The notes beneath the pieces were generated by a model. That model saw nothing but the letters and a program-made list of their open reading frames with translations, was not told the origin of the DNA and made no database searches. 64,000 bases of DNA from Paractinoplanes maris. Its GTDB lineage: Bacteria; Actinomycetota; Actinomycetes; Mycobacteriales; Micromonosporaceae. The stretch lies in contig NZ_JALPVL010000009.1 of NCBI RefSeq assembly GCF_023544465.1, positions 248,001-312,000 on the forward strand, in the 5' to 3' direction. Shown piece after piece: positions 9,184-18,122 of the stretch. Every line of letters begins with the position of its first letter. The stretch's first letter is position 1. The translations under genes and the position numbers were made by a program.

Positions 9184-10155
9184 ATGCACAAGCGTGTCCC
9201 GTTCTTCGTCGCCGCCGGTGTCCTGGCCGGTGTGTTCTCCGCCGTCCCGGCCAGCGCGGCGCTGGTCACCCACTGCATCGGCACCGGCGGCGCGGTGACC
9301 GTGCCCAACGACCTCTACGTCCCGGCCGGCGAGTCGTGCGCACTGACCGGCACGATCGTCACCGGCAACGTCAGCGTGGCCGCGGGCGGCAACCTGGTCG
9401 TCACCGGCGGCCGGCTGGCCGGCGACGTCCGGATCGCCGGCAACGGCTACTTCGACGCCTCGGACACCGAGGTCTCGGGCCCGGTCGTGCTGGCCGCCGG
9501 CGGGTACGGGGTCTATCTGAGGGAGGCGACGAGCGGCGCGGTGACCGTACGCGCGAAGGGCGCCACCACCGTCGACAGCTTCCTGTACGCCGAGGGCAGC
9601 ACAGTCACCGGCAGCGTGAACGTGCAGGCGGGCGAGGTCCGCCTGGACGGCAACACGTCGGTCACCGGCAACGTCAGCAGCACCGGCACGTATTACACCG
9701 ACGTCCACGACTCGTTCGTCGACGGCACGCTCTCGGTGCTCAACAGCGCCACCGGCAGCGTGGTCTGCGGCAGCTCGATCCGCGGCAAGGCCACGTTCGC
9801 CGGCAACCTGGGCGGCGTCCAGCTCGGCCCGAACGGCCCGCTCGACTCCTGCGCGTCGGGCGGCTTCTGGGGCAAGGACGTCAGCGTCACCAGCACCACC
9901 GGCGGCGTGACGGTCGACGACAACATCATCGACGGCACCCTGACCGCGACCGGCAACACCCCGGCCGCCCAGATCGCGGCCAACAACCGCATCCGCCGTG
10001 GCGTCGTCACCGACCCGCCCGCAGCCGCAGCCGCAGCCGCAGCTCGGTCGGCCGCCCGGTCGGCGGCTCCGCGGACCGATGACACCGGCAAGGCCGACGC
10101 CCGCCGGGCCGACGCCGTCCGGGAGGCCGTGGTCGCCGGTCCGGCCGACCTCTGA
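9184..10155 (+). CDS. Exported repeat protein, possible beta-helix, unknown function
   Basis: A 323-residue protein with a signal peptide (KRVPFFVAAGVLAGVF then a cleavable ASA site). The mature part is a run of short, Gly/Val/Thr-rich repeats such as GNVSVAAGGNLVVTGG and GSVNVQAGEVRLDGN, spaced like rungs of a parallel beta-helix or polymer-forming protein. The final 50 residues are Ala/Arg-rich and include a run of alanines encoded by four GCAGCC units at 10021-10044. I chose the ATG at 9184 because GAGAGG at 9171-9176 lies 7 bases upstream, overlapping the previous stop. An ATG at 9169 would add five residues. It is the last gene of the four-gene operon. Surface scaffold or adhesion is a guess. 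Confidence 0.7.
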   Translation: MHKRVPFFVAAGVLAGVFSAVPASAALVTHCIGTGGAVTVPNDLYVPAGESCALTGTIVTGNVSVAAGGNLVVTGGRLAGDVRIAGNGYFDASDTEVSGPVVLAAGGYGVYLREATSGAVTVRAKGATTVDSFLYAEGSTVTGSVNVQAGEVRLDGNTSVTGNVSSTGTYYTDVHDSFVDGTLSVLNSATGSVVCGSSIRGKATFAGNLGGVQLGPNGPLDSCASGGFWGKDVSVTSTTGGVTVDDNIIDGTLTATGNTPAAQIAANNRIRRGVVTDPPAAAAAAAARSAARSAAPRTDDTGKADARRADAVREAVVAGPADL

Positions 10156-10163
10156 CCGGTGGC

Positions 10164-10193
10164 GGTGGCCCCGGGCTCCGGCTCGGGGCCACC
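10164..10193 (+). terminator. Hairpin terminator of the copper/sugar-dehydrogenase operon
   Basis: A perfect 10-bp stem (GGTGGCCCCG with CGGGGCCACC) and a 10-base loop begin 8 bases after the stop at 10155. There is no U-tract, as is common in high-GC actinobacteria. Confidence 0.6.
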
Positions 10194-10244
10194 GGATGCC
10201 GTGCGGCTCTTGCCCCGCGGTGGCGGGGGCTCTGAGATGGGACC

Positions 10245-11162
10245 ATGACTGAGCCGTCCGCCGAGCGCCGGATGTGGGCGCTGTTCGAGCCTTTGCACGC
10301 GGTCACCTACTTCGCGCCACAATGCGGGCCGGCCTTCGAGGAGGCCGGGCTGACCGGCTTCTGGCGGCGCTACTTCGCCGGGCGGGCCGCCGCCCTCGGG
10401 CCGATCGGGCCCGAGCCGGTGACGGCGGCGTTCTTCGGGTTCGCGCCGGCCATGGTCGCGCGCGCCCTGCCCGGCGTCTGGTCACGGATCACCCCGTCCG
10501 CCGCCGTCGCCGCCCGCACCGCCGGGGCCACCGCCGCGCTGACCGAACTCTTCGCCGGCCCGCCGCCCGCAAAAGCCGGTCCGCCGCTCGGGGAAGCCGG
10601 CATGTCGCCTGATCGAGCTGGCTTGTCTTCCGTTCAGATCGCGGAGGCGGCCGATCTGCTCGGTGAGGCGGCGCGGGCGGTCGATCTGCCCGGGCGGGTG
10701 CTGGCCGCCGCCCACGCCGGTCTGCCGTGGCCGGCCGATCCGGTGGCCCGCCTGTGGCACGCCGCCACCATCCTGCGCGAGCACCGCGGCGACGGCCATG
10801 TCGCCGCCCTGCTCACCACGGGCGTCGACGGCGCCGAGTCCCTCGCGTGGCGGGCTTCGCTGGAGGGCGGCCGCCTGCGCGAGGTGACCCAGCCGGCCCG
10901 GGGCTGGACCGACGAGGAGTGGGAAGCCGCCGCCGCACGACTTTGCGACCGTGGCTGGGTTGCCGCCGACGGGTCGGCCACGGCGGCCGGGCGGGAAGCG
11001 TACGCCCGGGTCGAGACCCTGACCGACCAGCTGGCGGCGGGGCCGTGGGCCCGGCTGGGAGCGGCCGCGACACAACGGTGCGCGGAACTGCTGGCCCCGC
11101 TGGCCGACCGCGCCCGGCAGGTGATCCCGGACGACAACCCGATTCCGCTGAGGCGCCACTGA
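10245..11162 (+). CDS. SCO6745-family protein (conserved actinobacterial, unknown function)
   Basis: A 305-residue soluble protein. The opening (RRMWALFEPLHAVTYFAPQ) and the C-terminal part with LWHAATILREHRGDGHVAALL and RGWTDEEWEAAAARL match the SCO6745 family of Streptomyces, once labelled SalK. It is all-alpha, and its C-terminal half resembles a winged-helix or MarR-like fold, but no biochemical role is established. There is no signal peptide. It starts about 50 bases after a strong hairpin, so it is probably transcribed from its own promoter. Confidence 0.75.
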   Translation: MTEPSAERRMWALFEPLHAVTYFAPQCGPAFEEAGLTGFWRRYFAGRAAALGPIGPEPVTAAFFGFAPAMVARALPGVWSRITPSAAVAARTAGATAALTELFAGPPPAKAGPPLGEAGMSPDRAGLSSVQIAEAADLLGEAARAVDLPGRVLAAAHAGLPWPADPVARLWHAATILREHRGDGHVAALLTTGVDGAESLAWRASLEGGRLREVTQPARGWTDEEWEAAAARLCDRGWVAADGSATAAGREAYARVETLTDQLAAGPWARLGAAATQRCAELLAPLADRARQVIPDDNPIPLRRH

Positions 11163-11244
11163 TTCCTGGGCGCCGTTGAGGGGCCGCCACAGCGAACCGG
11201 GACGGTGGCCGGTACAGTTCGCGCGCCGGAAGGAGGCCTGGGCG

Positions 11245-11517
11245 ATGAATCCGTTTCCGGGACCGGGCGACGCCGATTTCAACGTGTCGGGGTGGATCGC
11301 CCGGCTGACCGCCGACGAGCAGCTCGCCGAGCAGGTGGCCGCCGCGCTGTCGAGCGACCCGCTGATCCGTGGCCGCCGCTTGGAGATCATCGTGCAGGAC
11401 GGCGTCGTGATCCTGCAGGGCGAGCTCGACTCCGAGGAAGCCCGCGAAGCCGCGCGCCACCGGGTCTGGACTCTTCCCGGCGTGCGCGACTTCTGCGACG
11501 CCTTCACCCGGCCCTGA
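11245..11517 (+). CDS. BON-domain protein
   Basis: A 90-residue protein made almost entirely of one BON domain. It shows LRxRRLEIIVQDGVVILQGE-like content, with an LDSEEAREAARHRVWTLPGV helix-strand pattern. BON domains bind phospholipid or other ligands and occur in stress and envelope proteins. I chose the ATG at 11245 because AAGGAGG at 11230-11236 lies 8 bases upstream; the longer in-frame opening at 11176 has no such site. There is no signal peptide. Its partner and role are unknown. Confidence 0.75.
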   Translation: MNPFPGPGDADFNVSGWIARLTADEQLAEQVAAALSSDPLIRGRRLEIIVQDGVVILQGELDSEEAREAARHRVWTLPGVRDFCDAFTRP

Positions 11518-11582
11518 GCCACTCGCCGGCCCGGCTTGAGCCGTTCGCCAGGCCGGCCCTGAGCCGCCGGCCGGGCCGGTCT

Positions 11583-11625
11583 CGAGCCGCTCGCCGGCCC
11601 GATCGGACCGGCGAGCCTCGGCTCG
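11583..11625. terminator. Bidirectional terminator between convergent genes
   Basis: A long inverted repeat. CGAGCCG pairs with CGGCTCG, and CTCGCCGG pairs with CCGGCGAG, with a 3-base bulge and a 10-base loop. It lies between the BON gene (+) and the CBM2 glycoside hydrolase gene (-). The flanking DNA from 11518 holds further partial copies of the GAGCCGCTCGCCGGCC unit. Confidence 0.65.
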
Positions 11626-11636
11626 AAGGGGCGCCG

Positions 11637-13664
11637 CTACACGGTCGTACAGGTGGTGCCGTTGAGGGTGAAGACCTGCGGGAAGGCGTTGGGCCCGCTG
11701 TAGGAGCCGACGAAGCCCACCGAGGTGGTGGCGCCGGCGGCCAGGCTGCCGTCGTTCGTCACGCGGACCGTGCGGCCGGTCTGCTCCCACGTCGCGCTCC
11801 ACCCGCTGCTCACGCTCTGCCAGGCGGTGGGCCAGGTGTAGGTCAGGGTCCAGCCGGTGACCGCGCTCGCCCGGTTGTTGGTGATGTCGATCGACCCGAC
11901 GAAGCCGTTGCCCCAGTCGTTGGTGTCGCGGAACTTCACCGTGCAGGCCGCGTCGGCCGGGGTGCCGGTGGTGAAGGTCAGCGGCGGCGACGGGGGTGAC
12001 TGGCGTCCGGCGTTGTCCCGGGCCACCACGTTGACCGTGTAGCGGCGGCCCGGCTCGAGGTTGCGCACCGTCAGCGACGTACCCGTGGTCTCGCCGAGCA
12101 GTTCCGAGGTGCCGCCGTTCTGCCGGTACACCTCGTATTTGACCCCGGCGGCGGCCGCGGGCCAGGTGATCGTCGCGGTGCGGTCGGTCGTGGTGGCCGT
12201 CGGCTTGGCCGGTGCGGCCGGCGCGCCCGCGGTGCTGCGGGCCGGGTGCAGCGTGACCAGCTTGATCGAGTACGGGGCCAGGGTCTGCGCCCCGGCCGTG
12301 CCGTCCGTCCCGGTGCTCACCGCGTCGTCACCGTTGGCGAACGTGGCCACCGCCGGCGTTCCCGACGCCGGCGTGAAGCCCTGATAGTTCAGCTTCACCG
12401 TCCGCGCGTTCGCCGGATCCTTGTTGATCAGCAGCACCGCGACATCCCCGTCGCCCCGGCGGACAGCGTGCGCACTGACCAGAGCGTCATCGGTCCCGGC
12501 GCCGACGAACTGGTCGCCGGTGCGCGCGAAGTCCCCCATCAGCGACAGCGCGTGGTACGGCGCGAACGGCGTGTTCAGCGGCGGCTGGCACACCGAGCCG
12601 TCGGCCGTGCAGTTCCCGCTGGAGAGCAGCCCGAAGTCGTCGTAGTCGGTCTGCCCCTCGACCGTCGACACATCGCCGATCCCGTTGTGCACGTTCCACC
12701 AGTGCACGGTGAAGACACCCTGGGCGAGCAGGCCGCTGTAGGCGTCGGCCAGGAACAGCGCCCCCGGCTGGGTGTTGCGGCCGACGTCGACGTTCGTCTC
12801 GGTCATGCTGATGCCGATCCGCCCGGCCGGCCCGCCCGCGTACTGGTCGATCTGCTGCCGCAGCAGCTGGGTGGCTTCCCCGATGTGCGTGGTCTTGGTC
12901 AGCGTCTCGGCGGGCGTGCTGCCGCCCGGATACCAGTGCACGTCGGCGAAGTCGATGACCGCGCCGGCCCGGGTAAGCACCTCCTGGTTCCAGCTGCCCT
13001 CGTCGCCCGCGCCGACGATGCCGTCCGGCCAGTTGCCCGGCATGGTCAGCACCGCGCCGATCTTGATCGTCGGGTCCACGGCCTTCATGGCCCGCGCGTA
13101 CGCGACAACCGTGGCCGCGTACTCCTTCGGGCTCTTGTCGGCGTGCTCGTCGGCCTCCCAGGCCGACCCGTAGTGCCCGTTCCCGTAGTTCTCGTTGCCG
13201 ATGGTCCAGTACTTGGCGCCGTACCCCTTGGTGACGTTGGCGTAGCGGACCCAGTCGGCCGCCTCCTGAGCCGTCCCGGTGCCGTAGTTGGCGATGATCA
13301 TCGGCTCCGCCCCGGTCCGCTCGGCCCCCGCCATGAACGTGTCGAAGTCGGTCCCCGGCGCCACATAACCACCCGGTGCGGTGTGGTCGCGCCAGTGGTA
13401 GATGTCGGCGTAGGAGCCGCCCGGGTACCGCACCATCTGCACCCCGGCGTCGCGCAGAAGGTCGGAGACGGCCGGTTTGCCGAGTTCGGCATCCCAGATG
13501 GCGTGGTTGACGCCGAGGGCGACGTCGCCCACGGTGGCCAGCCCGGCCCGCACGTCGATGTCGACGCGGGTGTCGGGGGGAGCGGCATGGACAGTGGACG
13601 GGACGGCGACGGCGGCAAGCAGGACGGTGCTTGCCAGGGCACACCGCATCAGCAACGGCTTCAT
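11637..13664 (-). CDS. Exported glycoside hydrolase (GH-A clan, arabinofuranosidase-like) with FN3 and CBM2
   Basis: A 675-residue secreted plant-polysaccharide hydrolase. A signal peptide (about 1-28) leads into a TIM-barrel catalytic region (about 35-410) with a probable acid/base Glu158 in GNENYGNG and a nucleophile Glu289 in MTETNVD. This is the arrangement of GH51/GH39-like clan GH-A enzymes. A C-terminal beta-sandwich, a fibronectin type III module (about 485-575) and a family 2 cellulose-binding module (about 580-675, with DTNDWGNGFVG and WSATWEQTG) follow. The ATG at 13664 has GGAG 7 bases upstream. An exact CelR/CebR-type operator sits 24 bases upstream of the start. I am sure of hydrolase plus CBM2; the GH family number and substrate (arabinan, xyloglucan or cellulose) are not certain. 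Confidence 0.82.
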   Translation of the reverse strand: MKPLLMRCALASTVLLAAVAVPSTVHAAPPDTRVDIDVRAGLATVGDVALGVNHAIWDAELGKPAVSDLLRDAGVQMVRYPGGSYADIYHWRDHTAPGGYVAPGTDFDTFMAGAERTGAEPMIIANYGTGTAQEAADWVRYANVTKGYGAKYWTIGNENYGNGHYGSAWEADEHADKSPKEYAATVVAYARAMKAVDPTIKIGAVLTMPGNWPDGIVGAGDEGSWNQEVLTRAGAVIDFADVHWYPGGSTPAETLTKTTHIGEATQLLRQQIDQYAGGPAGRIGISMTETNVDVGRNTQPGALFLADAYSGLLAQGVFTVHWWNVHNGIGDVSTVEGQTDYDDFGLLSSGNCTADGSVCQPPLNTPFAPYHALSLMGDFARTGDQFVGAGTDDALVSAHAVRRGDGDVAVLLINKDPANARTVKLNYQGFTPASGTPAVATFANGDDAVSTGTDGTAGAQTLAPYSIKLVTLHPARSTAGAPAAPAKPTATTTDRTATITWPAAAAGVKYEVYRQNGGTSELLGETTGTSLTVRNLEPGRRYTVNVVARDNAGRQSPPSPPLTFTTGTPADAACTVKFRDTNDWGNGFVGSIDITNNRASAVTGWTLTYTWPTAWQSVSSGWSATWEQTGRTVRVTNDGSLAAGATTSVGFVGSYSGPNAFPQVFTLNGTTCTTV

Positions 13665-13687
13665 CGGATCTCCACGGACGGGCGGAC

Positions 13688-13701
13688 TGGGAGCGCTCCC
13701 A
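13688..13701. promoter_or_regulatory. CelR/CebR-type operator (exact)
   Basis: The sequence TGGGAGCGCTCCCA is a perfect 14-base palindrome identical to the known CelR/CebR operator. It lies immediately upstream of the CBM2 hydrolase gene (minus strand) and about 70 bases from the divergent MFS gene start at 13771, so it could affect either. Confidence 0.8.
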
Positions 13702-13770
13702 TCCTCCGGCCCGGCAGTGAAGGATGTCAATCTCCTATTACCGGGCCCGCGCCCGGGGTAGTCAGGTGTC

Positions 13771-15354
13771 GTGAGAGCCGATTCCGCGTGGGCGCCGTTG
13801 CGCATCGCCGTCTATCGCAACCTATGGCTGGCCCTGCTGGCCAGCAACATCGGCACGTGGATGCAGACCGTCGGGGCGCAGTGGCTGCTGGTCGAGCAAT
13901 CCGGTACGGACACGCTGGTGGCCGTCGTGCAGACGGCCAGCACGTTGCCGATCGTCCTGCTCGCCCTGCCCTCCGGGGCGCTGGCCGACACCCTCGACCG
14001 GCGGCGGCTGCTCATCGCCGTCCAAGCGTTCCTGGTCGCGGTCGGCATCCTGCTCACCGCGCTGACGGTGACCGGCCACATGCCGCCGGCCCTGCTGCTG
14101 ACGCTCACCTTCGCGCTGGGGGCGGGTCAGGCCCTGACCGCCCCGGCCTGGCAGGCGCTCATCCCCGACCTGGTGCCCCGGCCCCAGCTGGCCTCGGCGT
14201 CCGCGCTCGGGGCGATCAGCATGAACCTGGCCCGCGCGGTCGGCCCGGCCGTCGCCGGGGTGCTCATCGCCCGCACCGGCCCGGGCGTGGTCTTCGCCCT
14301 CAACGCCTGCACTTTCGCCCTGTTCACCTGGGTCCTGTGGCGCTGGCACCCACCGGCGGCCGACCTGGCCGGCGTGCCCGAGCGCTTCGCCGCCGCGGTG
14401 CGTGCCGGTGGGCGCTACGTGCGGCACTCGCCGGTGGTGCGCCGCATCCTGTTGCGGGCCACGCTGTTCCTCGTGCCCGGCAGTGCCCTGTGGGCGTTGT
14501 TGCCGCTGGTCGCCAGCCGGCGGCTCGGTCTCGGTTCCGGCGGGTACGGGCTCCTGCTCGCCGCCGTGGGCGTCGGCGCGGTGGCCGGCGCGCTGCTGCT
14601 CCCGCGGTTGCGCGCCCGCTGGTCGATCAACACGCTGCTGCTCGTGGCCGGTGTCCTGTTCACCGCCGTGTTCGCCGTGCTCGGGCTGGTGCGCTCGGAG
14701 GTCGCCGTCGTGCTGGCCCTGCTGCCGGCCGGTGTCGCCTGGGTCCTGGTGTTGTCCAACGTGAACGCCGCCATGCAGCTCTTCCTGCCCAACTGGGTGC
14801 GGGCCCGCGGCCTCGCCGTCTATCAGATGGTTTTCGCCGGAGCCCAGGCCGCCGGAGCCCTCGCCTGGGGCGCCCTCTCCGACGCGGCCGGCCTGGTCGT
14901 GGCGCACGTGGCCGCGGCCGCGGTGATGCTGGCCGGCGTGGTCACCTTGCGCTGGTGGCCGATGCTGGACACGGCCGCGATGAACCGGGAGCCGGCGTCC
15001 TACTGGCCCGAGCCCCATCTCGAGCTGGACCCCGACGACCACGACGGGCCGGTCCTGGTCACCGTCGCCTATCCCGTACGGGCGGAGCACGAGCAGGAGT
15101 TCGTCGGGGCGATGGAGGCAGTGCGCCGCAGCCGGCTGCGCACCGGCGCGGTGCAGTGGGGCCTGTTCCGCGACGGCGAGGAGCCCGGCCGCTTCGTCGA
15201 GGCCTATCTCGTCCCCAGCTGGGACGAGCACCATCGCCAGCACACCGGCCGGCTCACCGGCGCCGACCGCCTGGCCGAGGAGCGCGCGCTGGCCCTGGCC
15301 GACGGCCCGCCGCACGCGACGCACCTGCTGTCGGCCGGTCGCGGGCCGGTGTGA
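13771..15354 (+). CDS. MFS_3-type exporter with C-terminal dimeric alpha-beta-barrel-like domain
   Basis: A 527-residue membrane transporter. Residues 1-400 form about 12 membrane segments with MFS_3 (EntS-like) features: NIGTWMQTVGAQWLL in helix 1, the loop GALADTLDRRRLL, and ALTAPAWQALIPDLVPR. Residues about 425-525 form a soluble tail (VLVTVAYPVRAEHEQEF, then AVQWGLFRDGEEPGRF) of the antibiotic-biosynthesis-monooxygenase-like fold, an architecture seen in other MFS_3 proteins. The GTG at 13771 follows a small hairpin with no clear ribosome site. The last 105 bases, from 15259, recur almost exactly at 24439-24543. Substrate unknown; drug or siderophore export is the family norm. Confidence 0.82.
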   Translation: MRADSAWAPLRIAVYRNLWLALLASNIGTWMQTVGAQWLLVEQSGTDTLVAVVQTASTLPIVLLALPSGALADTLDRRRLLIAVQAFLVAVGILLTALTVTGHMPPALLLTLTFALGAGQALTAPAWQALIPDLVPRPQLASASALGAISMNLARAVGPAVAGVLIARTGPGVVFALNACTFALFTWVLWRWHPPAADLAGVPERFAAAVRAGGRYVRHSPVVRRILLRATLFLVPGSALWALLPLVASRRLGLGSGGYGLLLAAVGVGAVAGALLLPRLRARWSINTLLLVAGVLFTAVFAVLGLVRSEVAVVLALLPAGVAWVLVLSNVNAAMQLFLPNWVRARGLAVYQMVFAGAQAAGALAWGALSDAAGLVVAHVAAAAVMLAGVVTLRWWPMLDTAAMNREPASYWPEPHLELDPDDHDGPVLVTVAYPVRAEHEQEFVGAMEAVRRSRLRTGAVQWGLFRDGEEPGRFVEAYLVPSWDEHHRQHTGRLTGADRLAEERALALADGPPHATHLLSAGRGPV

Positions 15355-15447
15355 GACGGCCGTCCCGATGACCGATCTACTTGCGCCTCGTGCGGAGACG
15401 GTCGATTTGCTCACAAACCCGATGGTCGACAAGCCATGATGAACTCA

Positions 15448-15477
15448 CCGCGGTCCGGCCACGCATCCGGACCGCGG
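15448..15477. terminator. Hairpin between convergent genes
   Basis: An 11-bp stem (CCGCGGTCCGG with CCGGACCGCGG) and an 8-base loop, downstream of the MFS gene (+) and facing the 3' end of the minus-strand island at 15511. Confidence 0.6.
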
Positions 15478-15510
15478 GTGCCATGGCTCGCGTCCGGAGG
15501 CGAGCGTTTC

Positions 15511-16899
15511 CTATTCCACTGGACGGGAACCGCCGGATTCGTCCACCCCGGGGCGGCCAGTGATGACTTGGTGGGCAGACGAAGCCGTCGGCGTCATCGT
15601 CCGGGTCAGCTGAGCGGTCAACTCGCGCAGGGCGGCGGTCAGCCTCTCCTCCAAAGCGGCCGGCTGATAGCGGTCGACGGACTCAGCGGCGTCGCCCAGG
15701 ACCAGTGTTCGTACGGCCGGAGCCGGCAGCAGGCCCTCGAACACTACGCCGGACACGTCGTTGTCGGCCGGCGCGAAGTGCGGCGCCACTGCTCCGGTCA
15801 AGCCGTGTCGGCCGCGCTCGTCGGCGATCTCCGCCCATGCCTCGATGATTGGTCGCCGCGACTCGGCCGCCGCGTCCTCCACGGCACTGTGGAAGTCCTG
15901 CCACGCCGCGGTGAGCTCGCCCAGCTCGTGGCGGGCCGCGGTCTCGAGCCGGGTCATCTCGTCCCTGCTCCCGGTCAGCTCGGCGCGGGACTCGACATCC
16001 CGGTCCATGAACGGGTTGTGAGCGCTGGCTTTGAACGCGATGGCCGAGACGGTCAACAGGACGAGCAGCGCCACCAGTGGGCCCTGGAGCCGGCCGTCGA
16101 TCAACCCGTCGCCCCGGAACCAGGCCCACATGCCCAGAACCCCCAGCAGCACCAGCAGAAAGCCGACGGGCAGCGGCCAACTGGGCCATGGCAGGTCGTC
16201 GGGGCGACGGCTGTCCGGAGTGGGCCGCCACCGCAAGAAGGTGCGGGACAGGACGACACGCCAGTTGAGCCGCCCGCGCATCGTCCGCCGCTCGGCTCGC
16301 GAGCGGTGCCGCAGGAGCGGAATCGCCAGCCAGCTACCGGCCAGGATGAGCGCCATCGCGATGCCGAACCCGGGGATGTACGAGATGGCTTTGTGCCACC
16401 ATGGGGCGTCCGGTGGCATGTCGAGTGCCGTCTGGAACGTACTGGCGAAGAAGGCGGTGTCGTACGCCGCGCTCACCAGGATGAGCGGCCAGACCATCCA
16501 CCAGCTCAGCCATCGCGGCCGGGCCCGCCTGTCCTCGGGACCGTCACCGGCATGCCGGTCGAGGACACGCCGGCGCGACCGGCCGGCTTCTCCCAGGCGG
16601 TGGCCGGCGGCGAAGTCCTCAACCTGCCGCACCGCGGTCTCACCGGAGTGCCAGGCGGTCACCAGGCGGCGGAAGCCCTGCCGGATGCCCCCGCGGGCTG
16701 CCGTGATGACGGCATCGGCCGCGATCGCCGCCCGGGTCAGACGGGCCGACTCGGCGTACGACAGCTCACCCTTCTCGTACTTCTCCGGCCTGGCCGCGAC
16801 CTGCAGCAGCGGGAGCGTTGAGGCGAGCCCGGCCGGGCACGGCGTGCTCGGGTAGCGACGGCCGTTCCCGGATTCGTCGGATCTGATCGTCTCGGTCAT
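15511..16899 (-). CDS. Membrane protein of the Pycsar-like island, unknown function
   Basis: A 462-residue protein. The N-terminal 130 residues are soluble and helical. Membrane segments follow near residues 133-155, 165-190, 235-260 and 270-290. The C-terminal 170 residues are charged and helical (RAELTGSRDEMTRLETAAR), possibly coiled coil. I recognise no family. The ATG at 16899 overlaps the upstream stop (TGATG), so it is coupled to the VWA-OmpA lipoprotein gene. It is the last gene of the minus-strand island. A membrane-perturbing or sensory role would suit the context but is speculation. Confidence 0.6.
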   Translation of the reverse strand: MTETIRSDESGNGRRYPSTPCPAGLASTLPLLQVAARPEKYEKGELSYAESARLTRAAIAADAVITAARGGIRQGFRRLVTAWHSGETAVRQVEDFAAGHRLGEAGRSRRRVLDRHAGDGPEDRRARPRWLSWWMVWPLILVSAAYDTAFFASTFQTALDMPPDAPWWHKAISYIPGFGIAMALILAGSWLAIPLLRHRSRAERRTMRGRLNWRVVLSRTFLRWRPTPDSRRPDDLPWPSWPLPVGFLLVLLGVLGMWAWFRGDGLIDGRLQGPLVALLVLLTVSAIAFKASAHNPFMDRDVESRAELTGSRDEMTRLETAARHELGELTAAWQDFHSAVEDAAAESRRPIIEAWAEIADERGRHGLTGAVAPHFAPADNDVSGVVFEGLLPAPAVRTLVLGDAAESVDRYQPAALEERLTAALRELTAQLTRTMTPTASSAHQVITGRPGVDESGGSRPVE

Positions 16900-18122
16900 C
16901 AAGCCGGCCCGCCCTTCACCTTCACCGCGATCTCGACGCGCCGGTCACGTTGCAGGCAGACCTCGTCCCACGATCCGTCCGAGAGCTTCGCGCGCGTACA
17001 CAATGGATCTTCTTCACCGCTCCCGGTGCTCGATACGTTCGGAAGACCGGCTTGGGCCAGCACTCCTGAGACCCGCTCGGCGCGCCGCCGGGACAGAACG
17101 AGGTTGTGTGCGACGGTGCCTCGGCTATCGGTGTGCCCGACCACCTCGATCGACACCGGATCCCGTCGACCGATCTCCGTGGCCAGCAGTCGCAACCGTT
17201 CCTGCGCTCCTTCGCGCAACACGTCCGAGTCGAGGTCGAATAGTTCTTCCGAGGAAAGGTTGAAGACCGGACCCGGAGAGATCGGCGGTGGGCCGGAATC
17301 CGGAACGAAGGTGACCACCGGGTCGACCGGTCCTGCCTTCTCGGTGCCGTCGGTGCGCGCGATGGGCGCGGTCGACACCTCGCACGACAGCGCGCGGGCG
17401 GCCAGGCAGGTGCGCTGCCACAATCGCTCCAGGAACTCCACGCTGCCGGTCTCCAGCGGTGCAACATTGTCAGCGGGCTGCCCCAGACCAAGCATTACCA
17501 GGCTCTTGCCCGCCAGAGCGGCGGGCCAGCCGGACTGGGCCGGACATTCGCCGACCAGGTCGTCGATCCAGCGTGACCGTCCGGCCGACGGGGAGAGCAG
17601 GCTGAGGCAGCCGGTGTTGCTGAGCCCGTCGGTGGCGATGACGACGGTCAGAACAGCTGCGCGCGGCGCGGCCGCCGCACCGACGCCGATGGCTCCGGCG
17701 ATGTCTGTCTTGCCGATCTCGGGCGTCCGGGCGGCGGCCTGCCGGGCGGCGTCGGTGAGACATTTCTTGAATGCCTCACGGAGCAATTTCTTGTTGGATT
17801 CCAGATTGGCGTCGGCACGGGTCAGCCGATTCTCGGCGGTCCAGCGGACGGTCGACGCCGATCCGTCGAACGACCCGATGAAGACGAGATCGCCGCGGCC
17901 GATGGCCGCCTCCAGGTAGCCGCCGATCGCGGTGGCGTAGTCCGGACCGGTCCGGCCGTCGCGCACCGACGTGGTCACGTCGGTCAGCAGGATCGTCGCA
18001 CCAGCCTGGGCGGGGTCCCGCCCTTCCATCTGGTCGCACAGGTCGGGGTCGGCCCCACAGGCCGTGACCAGGCCGTAGGAGAGCAGAAGCAGCAGCGCGG
18101 CTGACGTTCCCAGGCATCTCAT
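16899..18122 (-). CDS. Lipoprotein with VWA-like and C-terminal OmpA domains
   Basis: A 407-residue surface lipoprotein with a lipobox VTAC (Cys22) after a hydrophobic signal. Residues about 40-240 resemble a von Willebrand A fold. ILLTDVTTSVRDG matches the metal-site motif with Thr in place of the usual Ser, and VVIATDGLSN gives the later Asp. Residues about 285-405 are an OmpA-like peptidoglycan-binding domain (VEVVGHTDSRGTVAHN, then LSRRRAERVSGVL). Known role of the fold: anchoring to peptidoglycan diaminopimelate. The start overlaps the upstream stop (ATGA). OmpA-type lipoproteins are unusual in an otherwise cytoplasmic signalling island. Confidence 0.72.
   Translation of the reverse strand: MRCLGTSAALLLLLSYGLVTACGADPDLCDQMEGRDPAQAGATILLTDVTTSVRDGRTGPDYATAIGGYLEAAIGRGDLVFIGSFDGSASTVRWTAENRLTRADANLESNKKLLREAFKKCLTDAARQAAARTPEIGKTDIAGAIGVGAAAAPRAAVLTVVIATDGLSNTGCLSLLSPSAGRSRWIDDLVGECPAQSGWPAALAGKSLVMLGLGQPADNVAPLETGSVEFLERLWQRTCLAARALSCEVSTAPIARTDGTEKAGPVDPVVTFVPDSGPPPISPGPVFNLSSEELFDLDSDVLREGAQERLRLLATEIGRRDPVSIEVVGHTDSRGTVAHNLVLSRRRAERVSGVLAQAGLPNVSSTGSGEEDPLCTRAKLSDGSWDEVCLQRDRRVEIAVKVKGGPA

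Noticed and set aside
12246..15371. A 1041-codon open frame on the plus strand
   Set aside because: It lies opposite the CBM2 hydrolase and out of frame with the MFS gene; both real genes have clear domains, signals and starts.
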